This document shows, piece after piece, positions 52,201-63,000 of a stretch of DNA of 64,000 bases. A program made the position numbers and the translations under genes. The notes below the pieces were generated by a model. It was not told where the DNA came from, searched no databases, and worked only from the letters and a program-made list of their open reading frames with translations. Location: the NCBI GenBank assembly GCA_037447655.1, contig JBBHKE010000716.1:64798-128797 (forward strand), read 5' to 3'. Numbering within the stretch: the first letter of the stretch is position 1; each line of letters begins with the position of its first letter. Source of the DNA: Zygnema cylindricum. Lineage: Eukaryota > Streptophyta > Zygnematophyceae > Zygnematales > Zygnemataceae.

Positions 52201-52949
52201 TTTGCAAAGGAAAGGTATGCAAACTGATAAAATCAATCTATAGCCTCAAGCAAGCCCCGCGATAATGGAATATAAAGCTCGACGAATTTCTGACTGGTTT
52301 GGGGTATATAAGAATCAGTTCAGATCACTCCATATATTTATTTGAGGATGAGAATGGAGTGATATTTATTTCTATCTATGTGGATGATTTGTTAGTCTTA
52401 AGCAAGTCCTTAGATAAGATTAACAAACTAAAACAAAATCTTAGAAGTTGTTTTGACATGAAAGATCTCGGCAAGCAAAGTACATTTCAGGAATTTAGAA
52501 GGAGAGAGATATAGGGAATAGAATTATAAGACTCACTCAGAAAGAAGCTATCGGTAATATGCAAAAAAAAATTCAGATGGAGAAAGCAAATGGATGTACT
52601 TTTCCTATGGATCTAAAAAAAGTGTATGAGGGGAATGAAGAGGGAGGAATATTGATCATTAATGATCAGATAGATGAGGAAGAAAGAAGATTTATGGAAA
52701 ACATCCCTTAACAACAGATTATAGGCAATTTAATCTATTTTATTAATTATGCCTGGCCAATATACCTGCAGCTGTAGGAGTCCTCAGCAAGAGTCTAAAT
52801 GAACCTAGAAAGAGAGACTAAGAGGCAGCCAAAATGGTGACGAGGTATCTGGTAGGGACAAGGGAATTCTGGTTGCATTTGGGAGGGGAGCACACTGACA
52901 TCACTACTAGGAGTTATGCCAGTTATTGAGATGTGCCTTTAAGGCTTTA
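49270..52949 (+). pseudogene. E6 gag-pol remnants
   Basis: Gag starts at 49270-49489 and resumes at 50544 (VMEGEKRGVPSRG). It continues to about 51078 with many stops. There, text equivalent to E4 ESTIELRR is joined directly to text for WAKSLNFANFIKNRV, so zinc knuckle, protease and the integrase core are deleted. 51310-51645 and 51721-52040 keep integrase C-terminus and RT start. A ~40-bp duplication lies at 52011-52075. 52299-52514 keeps IYVDDLLVLSKS. RNase H remnants (FWLHLGGEHTDIT) end at about 52940. Confidence 0.88.
49490..50543 (+). repeat. Solo family-A LTR with target duplication GTTGT
   Basis: A complete 1054-bp LTR (TGTAGAAATTA to CAGAGTTTTA) flanked by GTTGT at 49485-49489 and 50544-50548. 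It interrupts the gag of E6. It is more diverged than the E3/E5 LTRs; the 110-codon LTR ORF is broken here. Confidence 0.93.
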
Positions 52950-52953
52950 AAAG

Positions 52954-53393
52954 GGACAAAAATAAGCACCACAATACACCACAATACATAGCAAAAAGCT
53001 CCAAGGATCTTCCCGTAGCAACAGCAAGAGCACACAACAATGACAGACAAGGTTACGTTTTATTACTCGCTAGGAGATTACAAGATTCAGCGCTCGCTGC
53101 GAAGGTCTACTCAAAGAATGTCCTGCTGACTAGGCCTACTTCACTATTTAAACTAACAAGCTGGTAGTCAACCTAGTACTGTACAACTATACACGTGGAC
53201 CTTCAAAGTCAACCAAGACAAATCTCAAAATATCCTTCTAGAACAATACCGTTCTATCTACATTCCGCGGCGTTACTAAACTGCTGAGCTGCGTTGCTCT
53301 GCTGCGCTGCTATGCTGCTACGCTACTAAGTAGCTACGCCGCTAAGTTGCTACGCTACTATGTTGCGCAGGTCTGGAATCGCAGCTTGTAGAA
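52954..53393 (-). repeat. LTR D, truncated copy
   Basis: Related to 19572-20013, sharing the blocks around CTCGCTGCGAAGGTCTACTC and CACGTGGACCTTC plus the GCTACGCT-type microsatellite. The last ~30 bp are replaced by a family-A LTR start. Confidence 0.6.
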
Positions 53394-53668
53394 ATTAATG
53401 GTTTTAAGTATTTTCTAGGTCTCATGAGAAATAAAGAAGCCGAGGCAGTCTAACTCTAAACTTCTCTCTCCAAACTCTCAAACTTGTCGCAGTCACTAAG
53501 AAATTGGAGAGGAAGCTAGAGCCATGGCTACCTAGGCTATCCTCAGGTTTACGGGAAATTTATATTAGTGTAGGGATTAATTACTAAAAGGTATGTGCCG
53601 GCGACAGGATTTGATCCTGGTACCTGCCGGCCGTTAGGGAGTAGATAGCCGGTAGCCTTAGCCGTTAA
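53394..53668 (+). repeat. Family-A LTR, 5' fragment
   Basis: Begins TGTAGAAATTAATGG and follows the A LTR through the reversed tRNA-like module (GGATTTGATCCTGGTACC), then stops at TAAGTCTAG where unrelated sequence starts. Confidence 0.82.
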
Positions 53669-54347
53669 GTCTAGAAGTTCGCCGCAAGTGACCCCGAGTA
53701 GGTCAATTTTAAGCGCCTGAACGTATAACATCGTGTCGCGTGGAAAAGTTAACAAATATCCACGACGACCACGCGATCAGGTGGGTACACGTCACATATG
53801 CCATGTGCCTTCCGCCAAGAAGGATGCGAGGCCATCGGAAGCCGCAAGAAAATCTTTGATGGAGGATATTGTTTCACTCGTCTGTTGCCATCCACTTACC
53901 ATCCTCACATTTTCATACGCTTAAACAAATCTTAAATTTCATCCGCCCGTACAGTTTTTATTCAATGCGTCGTACGAGTCACTTTTTACCTTCGCTCGTA
54001 CAAATAATTGGTCACAATTTGATGTCAAAGATTCTTTGAAGGTTATCAAAATCGTATTCATCTATTACGTGGACAAATCAAAGTGTGCCACGCACATAAA
54101 ATGTCGGTTACTGAGCCGACACAATGGAACGTTCGCTTCAATAAACGATTTTTTGATGTGTACTGAGACCGCGTAATGGAACAACGCTCGTAGACGATTT
54201 TTAGTATCACATCTATAGTAACGTGGTACCACTCAATTGCTAACACATGGATTACATACTTTGCGCAATGGAACTTTGTTGAAAGTGTAACATTCTGAAA
54301 TGTTGGCCGTACAATTACAGAATGTCCTAATGGAACTTCACCCTTAA
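53669..54347. mobile_element. MITE-like sequence with one recognisable terminus
   Basis: The right end (about 54305-54347), read inward, is AGGGTGAAGTTCCATTAGG then TCTGTAATTGTACGGCC, the same terminus as at 16596 and 17847. The left end abuts the family-A fragment with only AAGTTC of the terminus left. It has no coding capacity. Confidence 0.45.
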
Positions 54348-55048
54348 CATTCTAAACTCTAAAGTTTCGGTTACATGGCCACTAGGCCTAGGTACGGAAC
54401 CGAACGGTTCGTACGCCACACTTTTTCAAACGCCACTATATCACAATTATTATCCCTAATAATTGTGGTACCTAAAATAACGCTAAAATCTTTTTAGAAT
54501 TACTGACTTTATTAAAGAATTTGGGTCAAAATTTGGGGGCGCCGAATTAGCGTTGTGCGATTCACGCTGTACTTTCTCATCGGTGCTAAAAATTCCAAAA
54601 ACTGAACGTCCAAAAAAGAGAAGAAAGACCTAATTTCCGGATTTTACTGGCTGTTCCGTGCATATTAGAGCGATCATGATGACGTCATGTGCGTTATTGC
54701 ATTCACCCTTTCGATAAAGCCAAAATTGCTCTAAGATAAAACGAACACCTCAAAAAAGACACGTTACGAGACGCATAACGGAGCGTTATTTGTGATGTGA
54801 CATGACGTGACGTGACGTACACTGACCGGGGGAAGTGGAGAACTTCCAAAACATACGGACTCCATTCTAACATCGCATGAAATATGACGACGTACCTTTT
54901 TTTTAGTCATGGCAAATTTTGGACCGGCCGAAAGCGACAGTAAATATACGGTCAACTCGTTTTTTAGATGCCGACTTGAATCACCTGAATCACATGTTTG
55001 TGAAAGAAATCACAATAGTGGTACAAACGACAAGAATTTGCATATAAA
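54348..55048. other. Intergenic, no feature recognised
   Basis: No ORF with family resemblance and no complete element found. It includes a GACGT-rich stretch near 54800-54820. Confidence 0.4.
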
Positions 55049-55354
55049 TCATAGTTCAAAAGTAGGTGAAAGTAGGCCCATACAATATGCCTATTGTATG
55101 CAAACATACAATATGACCTTAAGACCCATATTGTATTCGGACCTATTCGGACCAATTAAAATTTGGGACCAATAATTGGGCCAATTAAAACATTCAGACC
55201 AAGAAAAAATATTTACACCATCGGATTCGGACGATCAGACAATCGCTGATCAAAGTACCGATCTAAGAAGATCACATGAAAAGCCCATAACACAACTTAC
55301 AATAAAGGCGTCGACCAAAGGCCTACCATAAAAACGCCTACTTTTGAACTATGA
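55049..55354. mobile_element. MITE M1, 306 bp
   Basis: Terminal inverted repeats TCATAGTTCAAAAGTAGG, flanked by TATAAA on both sides (55043-55048 and 55355-55360). A shorter, reversed relative is at 55597-55799. The interior contains CATACAATATG-type palindromes. Confidence 0.85.
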
Positions 55355-55548
55355 TATAAAGCCATAAAGGTGTCGGGGTGCATACTAAAAAGGGTTGTTG
55401 GAGCCCCAACATGGCAAGCCGTACAGTATCTGTACTTTTCATTTTTACACGCGGAAAGGTGTCTGACTCTCTGACACGTGTCTATTGAAATTTGGTTCAA
55501 GGGCGTTAAGTTTTATGCGACATCCATTTCATTGACACGTGGGGCAAA
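55355..55548. other. Spacer between MITEs
   Basis: No feature recognised. Confidence 0.4.
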
Positions 55549-55980
55549 CTACACCGGGAATCGCTACTAGGGTTACTGTTTTTTACGCTATTTAAAACAT
55601 AGATCAAAAGTAGGCGTTTTTATGGTAGGCCTTTGGTCGGCGCGTCCGAATCTGACGGTGTAAATAAACATTTTTGGTCTGAATGTTTTAATTGGTTCGA
55701 ATAAGTCCGAATACAATAAAGGTCTTAAGGTCATATTGTATGTTTCGCATACAATAGGCATATTGTATGGGCCTACTTTCACCTACTTTTGAACTATGAT
55801 TTAAAACATATTTTTTCCGTACACACTTGTCTGATTCTCACACGGAGACCGCCAATCGGAAGTTGAGAATCTTACCTTTCAATCTCCACCGTCAGATCCA
55901 CAACCCGACAAGTATGTACAGAGAAAAGATGTTTTAAGTGGCGAAAAAAACATTAACCTTAACAGCGATACACGTTGTAC
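55549..55980. mobile_element. Palindromic MITE K1, interrupted by M2
   Basis: The left end CTACACCGGGAATCGCTA and right end AGCGATACACGTTGTA are inverted. Subterminal AAAACAT.TTTTTC and GTACACACTTGTC words also pair. It is split at TTTAAA by the 203-bp M2. A less damaged relative lies at 58495-58715. Confidence 0.72.
55597..55799. mobile_element. MITE M2 nested in K1
   Basis: 203 bp, inverted ends ACATAGATCAAAAGTAGG and CCTACTTTTGAACTATGA, flanked by TTTAAA (55591-55596 and 55800-55805). It is the same family as M1 in the opposite orientation, with an internal deletion. Confidence 0.85.
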
Positions 55981-56810
55981 CCTACCGTACTGTAATCTAC
56001 CGTACAGTACGGACCACAAAAGGTACGGACCACAAAAGGAGCGATTGGTTCGCGGACAAGGATCCAAAAAAAGTCAAAAAGTCAAAATTTGCGCCCAGAG
56101 AATCTTGTAGATCTTGTAATAGATGTTTTTTAATAAACAAAAAATAAAAAAGTACATAGTCGTACGGATTCGTACGAAATCCATTTAATTACCCCACTCC
56201 ACGAGCTAACTTGTCAAACGCCGCACGTGTCATTAACTTCGTATTTTTTACTATGAATGAAGCAAAAATATTAGCTCAAAAATATTTAGTTCGAAAACTA
56301 TCTGAAAGTTTTTAAAAGACTGAAACGCTATTTTGCGATATTGCCCATACTATATTCTTTTACTATCGTATAAAACGCGTACTGTAAGAAAATGCTCCGA
56401 CACTACATATAAAATTTTGAAAATTTCCATAGTTGTTCATAGCGATTAGTGCGAACATTTCAATCGTGCCGAATTATACGTAATAAACGCATTGAACCTT
56501 TTGAACAAATCGTAAAAAATCGTTAATGAATTTTCTTCCGTACAATTCCGTACAATTAAAATAAAAAAAAATACATATAGCGCAGTTTGTAAGTTTTCCG
56601 TTAAATGAGCGCTTAAGTATTATAAATCTCTAAATAAATATGAGACTTCACGTCGGTTGCGCAATGACATCATCAACTGGTAGCGTAAAATGTGAAAGAA
56701 AGGCATCTTCAACACTTTGGCATACCCCGGTTCGAAAGTCTGCGTTGGTACATTTTTATCAAATTCAATGTGTTTGATAGCCTGTTCCCACCAGAGTTGT
56801 AACTTTTTGC
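55981..56810. other. Intergenic; short MITE terminus at the end
   Basis: Nothing recognisable until 56776-56810, where TAGCCTGTTCCCACCAGAG and TAACTTTTTGC match the terminus of the MITE at 17911-18549. The hAT-like element starts directly after. Confidence 0.4.
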
Positions 56811-58014
56811 TAGTGTTGTGTATCGGTAAGGATTTGCTGATAACCGATATGGACCTTTTTTCGCGTACCCGATAATCGATATATTGGTACGATATATCGT
56901 TATCGGTGTTATCGCCGATAAATACCCGATATTTATCGGTATTTATCGGCAATAACACCAATATTGATAACTATCAGCGATATATGTACGGACCGTACAT
57001 ATAAATGTACGGCCAGTACACTCAACTGTATGTCATATTCCCCGGACGCGCCGCGGACCCCTTTCCCCCCGATTTCTGTAAAAAATCGCAATTTTTCCTT
57101 GATTATTTATTATTTAAGGGGGTTTTACTTAGGTTCCACGCTCCTATACCCTTCCTCAATGCTTGTTTGACTGTTAGTTACGCCCATAGATGTCCAAATC
57201 GAACAGATTTGGACTTTTCTGTGAAAATTACTTAATATTTGTCGATTTCCTACTTTTCGTAAAATTCATATAGATTTCTCTGTACGAACATGCACGAAAA
57301 TGTATGAAAAGCGAAATACTAGAAAATCCTTAAAAAAATCTTTAAAATTACGAACAAGTAACATAAATGTACGAAATTATACGGGAAGTGTACCCTTCAA
57401 ACCTAATAATACGGCAAATCTTTGTCAACCGTACTGAAATAAACAGGAACGTACAACAATGTACCCTATAAAGTATAAACCCTAAAATCCCCCCTTATAA
57501 TAACCCTAAGTAGTACGAATATGTACAAATATTGCACGTAAATATACGAAAAATGTAGAACAACTGTACTGAAATATACGAAAATGTACGGCAATGTATC
57601 ATCCAAACCCTAAAACTAATATCCCTAACAAGTACGGAAAATACGGCCACTGTACGTACATGTATGAAAAGTGTGGGGCGGTTATACTGAATATACGGAA
57701 TTTAAGGAAATGTACTCTAAAACCCTAAAAATCATTTATATAACCCATAGAAAGTACGGACATATACGGACACTGTATATAACTGTACGAAAAATGTACG
57801 GGTGCAATGGAAGGTACTTTATTGTACAAAGTCAATAATATAATACAGTATGTTATAAAGTACTATTGTATGCACACTATATATTTTTTAAGTTATCGCC
57901 GATATGGAATTTGTTGGTCTCAGACCGATATATCGGAACCTCTGACCGTTCGATAACCGATAACTATCGGTATCGGTGTTATCGCGATAAGTTTTTTACC
58001 GATACACAACACTA
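56811..58014. mobile_element. Non-autonomous hAT-like element with internal repeats
   Basis: Ends are inverted copies of TAGTGTTGTGTATCGGTAA. Both subterminal regions are packed with CGATAT/ATATCG and ACCGATA words (56840-56960 and 57895-58000). The core holds a ~125-bp repeat array. TAGTGTTG-type ends are typical of plant hAT elements; no 8-bp target duplication was found, so the class is inferred. No transposase. Confidence 0.65.
57389..57830. repeat. ~115-135-bp diverged tandem repeats
   Basis: Three to four units, each with the order ATGTAC.., AAACCCTAAAA, a CCCTAA- or CCCATA-like word, AGTACGGA, ACTGTAC and AATATACG. Unit starts are about 57451, 57584 and 57707, plus a short unit from 57389. 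Confidence 0.6.
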
Positions 58015-58131
58015 GAAAAATGAATAAGTAGAGCTCCAAACCAAGTTCAGCTTGAAATTTCCTATTTTTTTTTTCTATTTTTATTATTTATCTTATTTTG
58101 TTTATTTATTTGATTTTTGAAAGGTGTAGTC

Positions 58132-58495
58132 TAGTAAGTTATGTTGTGTATCAGGTAAAAATTTATCGCTATAAATCTGATATTCCATATATCGAATATC
58201 GACCGGTCAAAAGCCTCGATATATTGCACCAGGACCAACAAATTATTTCGCGGTATTTTTGGTAGGTGGGTGTCCGTACAGATATAGTACGGTAAACTAT
58301 ACAAAGAATCTTCCCCTCCTCACTGAGCGAGCGCAGGGGCGCGGGGGCTTTTGAAAAAAAAAATTGACCTAGCGTCACTTTGATATACCGCAATGAAATA
58401 TATCGTGATATCGGCCCGATGTATCGCATAAGTATCGCGATATTAAGCTGTACCCAAAATTCGGTACATCAAGGGACCTTCGATACACAACACTA
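58132..58495. mobile_element. Second hAT-like MITE, 364 bp
   Basis: The left end TAGTAAGTTATGTTGTGTATC and right end GATACACAACACTA are inverted and related to the 56811-58014 termini. The interior again shows ATATATCG/CGATATAT words. The left terminus carries a ~7-bp insertion relative to the right. Confidence 0.6.
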
Positions 58496-58715
58496 GACCG
58501 TGAATTGCTATTAGCGTTAATGTTTTTTTCGCCACTAAAAACATCTTTTCTCCGTACACAAATGTCGAACTGTGGATCTAACGGTTGCGATTGAAAGGTA
58601 AGATTCCCAGCTTCCGATTAGTGTTCTCAAATTAAAAATCGAACAAGTGTGTACAAAGAAAAGATGTTGTAAGTGGTAAAAAAAATATTAACACTAATAG
58701 CGATACACGGTGTAG
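58495..58715. mobile_element. Palindromic MITE K2, 221 bp
   Basis: Nearly the whole element is an inverted repeat. The right end read inward is CTACACCGTGTATCGCTATT, and the left end is a decayed copy (CTAGACCGTGAATTGCTATT across 58493). Subterminal CATCTTTTCT/AGAAAAGATG words pair. It abuts the hAT-like MITE. Confidence 0.72.
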
Positions 58716-60053
58716 TAGTAATCCATGATACCACCCTTTCATAAGTCGTTGCCAAACCTAAAAAAAAAATGAAAACAAACAAGACAAACAAACAAACAAA
58801 AAAAAAAAATCCTTTTTAAAGTTTTAGAAGTAACAGAAAAACGCCAGTTACAGTCATTTAATTTTCAGATTTATTAAAACAAAGGGTCCTCATAATGGCC
58901 CAGAATCCACACTATTTGTTACATTTTTTTTTTTTGAAGGGAAGCACACCACATGAAAAGAAAAATTTGATAAATTGACAAGTTTCCACACATAACCAAA
59001 ACCTGTACTCATTTCGACAAGCGCATGGAAGGGCCCAATCTGGAAGCTTTCCTATAAAAGAGAAATAAACAGGAGCAGAACGGAATGCAACGGAACAGGA
59101 CAGAAGAGAACGGGACAGAAGGAAACAGCATCCTTTTTATTCCAGAAAAAAAATAGTTTTGAAAGGTTCAAGGATACGATTGCTTATCCAGAGAAAAATA
59201 ATAACGATCGATTTCTCCGAAGCTTATAAAAACCTCCATAACCTATCAAAATAACGGCAATTAAATTTGAAAATTATAATCAAACCAAAGTTAGTATACC
59301 TTAACTTTCAGATTTAGAATCAGTACACATGAAAACAAGTTTTCACAATTTGCTGTTTCCACTACTGCCCTAACAACTGTTGTTAAATCATCACTCATTT
59401 CATAAATGTACTATTCCTACAGTGTTTCTTAACTGCTTCCAACAATCTTGCTGTCCTTTACCGAACCCTAATTTCAACAAATAGATGCATATCTTTGAGC
59501 ACTTTGTACTTTCCTAAATTATTGAACTAGATATAATTGAACTTTTTGACAACCATAGTAATAGTATGTTTTAATTATTCAATAGTGGTTGTTTCCAAAA
59601 GCATTTTATTTTGGTTGGAAATATATGAAACTATTTCCAAAATGAAATTTCAATATATTTACCATTGTTTCATTCCGTGTGTCTGTGGCTAGGCATTGAT
59701 TAACATGCATCGGAGGGTAAAAACGTATAAAAACGGGTAATAACGGGTAAAAACAATAATGCATACCACATACACTGAAATAAAAAACTGAGTCCAAAAC
59801 AAAAACCAAAAGAGGACACCGTTGATTATACAAATCTCCCATACGAAAAATATTCCATTCATATTGAAACACACATGAGCACCAAGGACAAGGTAGAGAA
59901 AACAGAAAGATAGAGGGGAGGAGAGAGAGAGGGGGGAGAGGTAAAACCGGCCTGAAAACAATCAGGCTTCTTCTATACACCATTGAAAACTACTCGAATT
60001 TTTTTCGACTCCTATGTCCCACGACTTTAAATCAATTTTAAATCGAATTGCAA
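58716..60053. other. Flank and probable 3' UTR of RPN3
   Basis: AT-rich, with A- and T-runs near 58755-58810 and 58925. The part nearest 60053 must contain the RPN3 3' UTR (minus strand). An ORF at 59606-59983 has low-complexity hydrophobic composition and no recognisable family. Confidence 0.45.
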
Positions 60054-63000
60054 TCAAAAATCGTCCCCGTCTTCTTCCGCAATATGGGTTGCCAGCTCGT
60101 GCTCCTGCTGCTGCCTCTCTCTCCGCTTCTCCCCACTCTCCAACTGCTCCCGGTGGGCATCCGGAGGGAATCGCATGGCCTGGAAATAACCATAAGTAAT
60201 ACTAAACAATTAGTAAACAACAAGTTAACAAGAAGTTGACAATAAGTAAAAGTTAAAATTTAACAATAAGTTAACAACAAGTTAGAGTAGAAGTAAGCAA
60301 TACAATTAGTAAAAGTAATAAGTCAACAACGAGTTAACAGTAAGAAAAAGTAAACAAAAAGTTAACGACAAGTAAAAGCGAACATAAACAAGTTGACGAT
60401 AAATTAAAAGTAAACAAGAAGTAAAAGTAAACAATACAAAAAATCCAATTCAACATTCATTTTTGAACAAAAAAATGAATCTCTGCAATATGCTTAAGGT
60501 TTATGTTAACGAGATCAAAACCAAAAACAATTTACTTACAAACCACAACTACTATCACCAAGAGATGCAAAAATCAGAAATGAAATTAAAATCACCAAGA
60601 TATCCAAAGATTGATAGTGCATTATTTAAAAAAGAAAAAAAAAGAAAAAAAAAGCTTGCAGCAGCTGTGATCATTCTGCAATTATACTAAAAAAAAAAAG
60701 ACGACAACAGCAGAAAACGATTCATAACGCAAAGAGTTCCTGATGCAGCAAAAGTCCATTCAAAAAAATTCTACATCCATAGCTTGATTGACTCGTTTCA
60801 ACTATGGAATAAATATTTGCTATAGCAGTTGTTTTATCTAATGTCACAATTTCCGGATCCATACCTTGATTGCCTCGTTATGGGTGCTACGAAAGAAGGA
60901 TTAAGGATCCCTGACTTTGATTACCTCGTGATTGTATTAAGAGACAAGGATTACGGATCCATACCTCGATTGCCTCCCTATGGGAGTTAAGAAAGAAGAA
61001 GTGTGGATGATTGCCTCTGTTCAACTATGATGAAATTTAAACATTTCTTACAGCTATTAGTTTGATCTAAATGTCACCAATTCCAGATCCATACCTCGAT
61101 TGCCTCGCTATGGGTGTTAAAACAGGAGCAAACCTTGATTGTCTCGTTATGTGTGATAAGACAGAAAGATAAAGGATCCGCACCTTAATTGCCTCGTTAT
61201 GGGTGTTAAGACAGAAAGCGATACGAGAATGGAAAGCTGCCTGAGGCTCCACTGTGGAATAGATGTCGCTCGTCTCCTTTGACTGCATCCAGCTCGCCTG
61301 GTGGTCCACCATGGCATCAATACCACCATCACTGATAGCCTGTCACCCACAAAATAGAAAAGGAAAAAAGAAGAAAGAACAAAACAACAAAATCAGAAAA
61401 CAAACTAAAAGCCAAGAAATAGAATGTATGCATCAAATTCTTTAGACTTGCACATGGTTTAGTCTGGACAAACGGGGTCACTGACAAGGAGAAAGCTGTC
61501 CAGACAAGCTTAGCTCTATTCTTGCATATACGGATTGGCGTAGATATTAGAGCTAACAAATAATTAGTGTGAGGTTCATATTTGTTATTGATTTTAATTC
61601 AGTTTAGAATCATAAACATAGTTCCATCAGAGTGTACCAGAGGACAGTTTCTCATTTCTCATATTACTAAAAGTAGCATGGATGAAAATTCTGTGAGTAA
61701 CCTAGTTTAATCAAAAACTTTGAAGTAGCAAACACAAACTGCCCAGGACAAGAAATAAGCAGGAGAGCTAAGACAGTAAAATAAGACCTATGGAGAGATC
61801 AAAGATAGACCCAACCCATGCATATATTTAAGCTCATACTATTTTTAACAACCATCTGTTAGCCCGTAGTTTAGTTGATGTTTATGGCCTTACTTAAACC
61901 CAAGCATATATTTCAATTCCCATATATCACTCATATCTTTATCCATGCTTATATGGAAGCCCATGCGTATATGTTAGTCCATGTTCAAACCCAATTTTTA
62001 TTTTTATTTTTACAGCCATTTTTAATAAACCCTTTTTTCTAATTAATCCCATACCTTGGCCACAATAGACTCGGCATCGTCCACAGGACTCGGACTGTCT
62101 AAGTGGAGCTTAGAGGCAACATCGGCCAATGAGATCTTAGAATAGGAGACATTAATCCGTCGAAGACCTGTTCGAATCACATTGTGTCGCAGTCGAACAA
62201 TAAGGTTTTGAGTCCGATCTTGGTGGAAAACCGGGGCATGTTTTTCTGCAACCGCACGGAAAAGCTCAAGATCTCCAATGCGAACAGCCTGGAAAAAGGA
62301 GAGGGAGAGGGAGAGGGAGTGAGAAAAGCAGGAGCGGGAGAGGGAGAGGGAGAGGGAGGGGAGAGGGAGCGGGGGAGCTCGCCAGGAAAATTGGTGCTCT
62401 TAATGTAGAACTGACGCAGGAAACGAGCAAGAAAAAAACAAACCAAGCCAAACATCAACAAAAAAAAGGAAAACCCCATTTGCACTCACATTTGTGAGTT
62501 CAAAATAGGGATGAAGAGCTGCACGCATTCCGGGCACCATGAAAATTGTTCTCTCAGGAATTTCTCCTAAAAGGAGTCGGACCAGGGCCGCCCATTTGGT
62601 ACATGCGATGCGAAACCCGCGAGCCTTAAGAGGAGCTTTTCGAGCCGCTTGAAGAAGGCAATCCTTAGCATCGGTATACTCCAGCTGAATAGCTCGAATA
62701 CGGCCCAAGTAAAAGAGGTACCGACAGTACTGGAGACACAGACATATGGGATGAAAATATATTATGACTGTTAAGTTGGGGGTTACAACTCTTATCTCTA
62801 AGTTTGATGGGTGAAAATGCATTACGAAAGATAAATGCGGCATTATAACTCTGGCAGTATTAGACAGGGTAAAAATATATTATAGACTGATAAGTTAGGC
62901 ATTATAACTTAGCTTCTTTTGGTGCAACTAAGAATATGTATCGACAGTAATGGCGACAGACATATGAGGTAGAAATACAACAAAACATATTACAACTGAC

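Larger units (their letters stand above)
48286..52949 (+). mobile_element. E6: decayed family-B copia element, plus strand
   Basis: A 5' LTR (48286-49253), a mutated half-tRNA primer-binding site and degenerate gag-pol related to E4. It is interrupted by a solo family-A LTR (49490-50543). A large internal deletion joins gag to late integrase near 51078. RNase H breaks off at about 52949 against LTR D. The 3' LTR is missing. It is non-functional. Confidence 0.88.

Noticed and set aside
56811-58014. 8-bp hAT target duplication
   Set aside because: Flanks CTTTTTGC and GAAAAATG do not match, so the duplication could not be shown.
59606-59983. 125-codon ORF on the minus strand
   Set aside because: Low-complexity Leu/Pro/Phe/Tyr text in the probable RPN3 3' flank, with overlapping frames of similar length and no domain.
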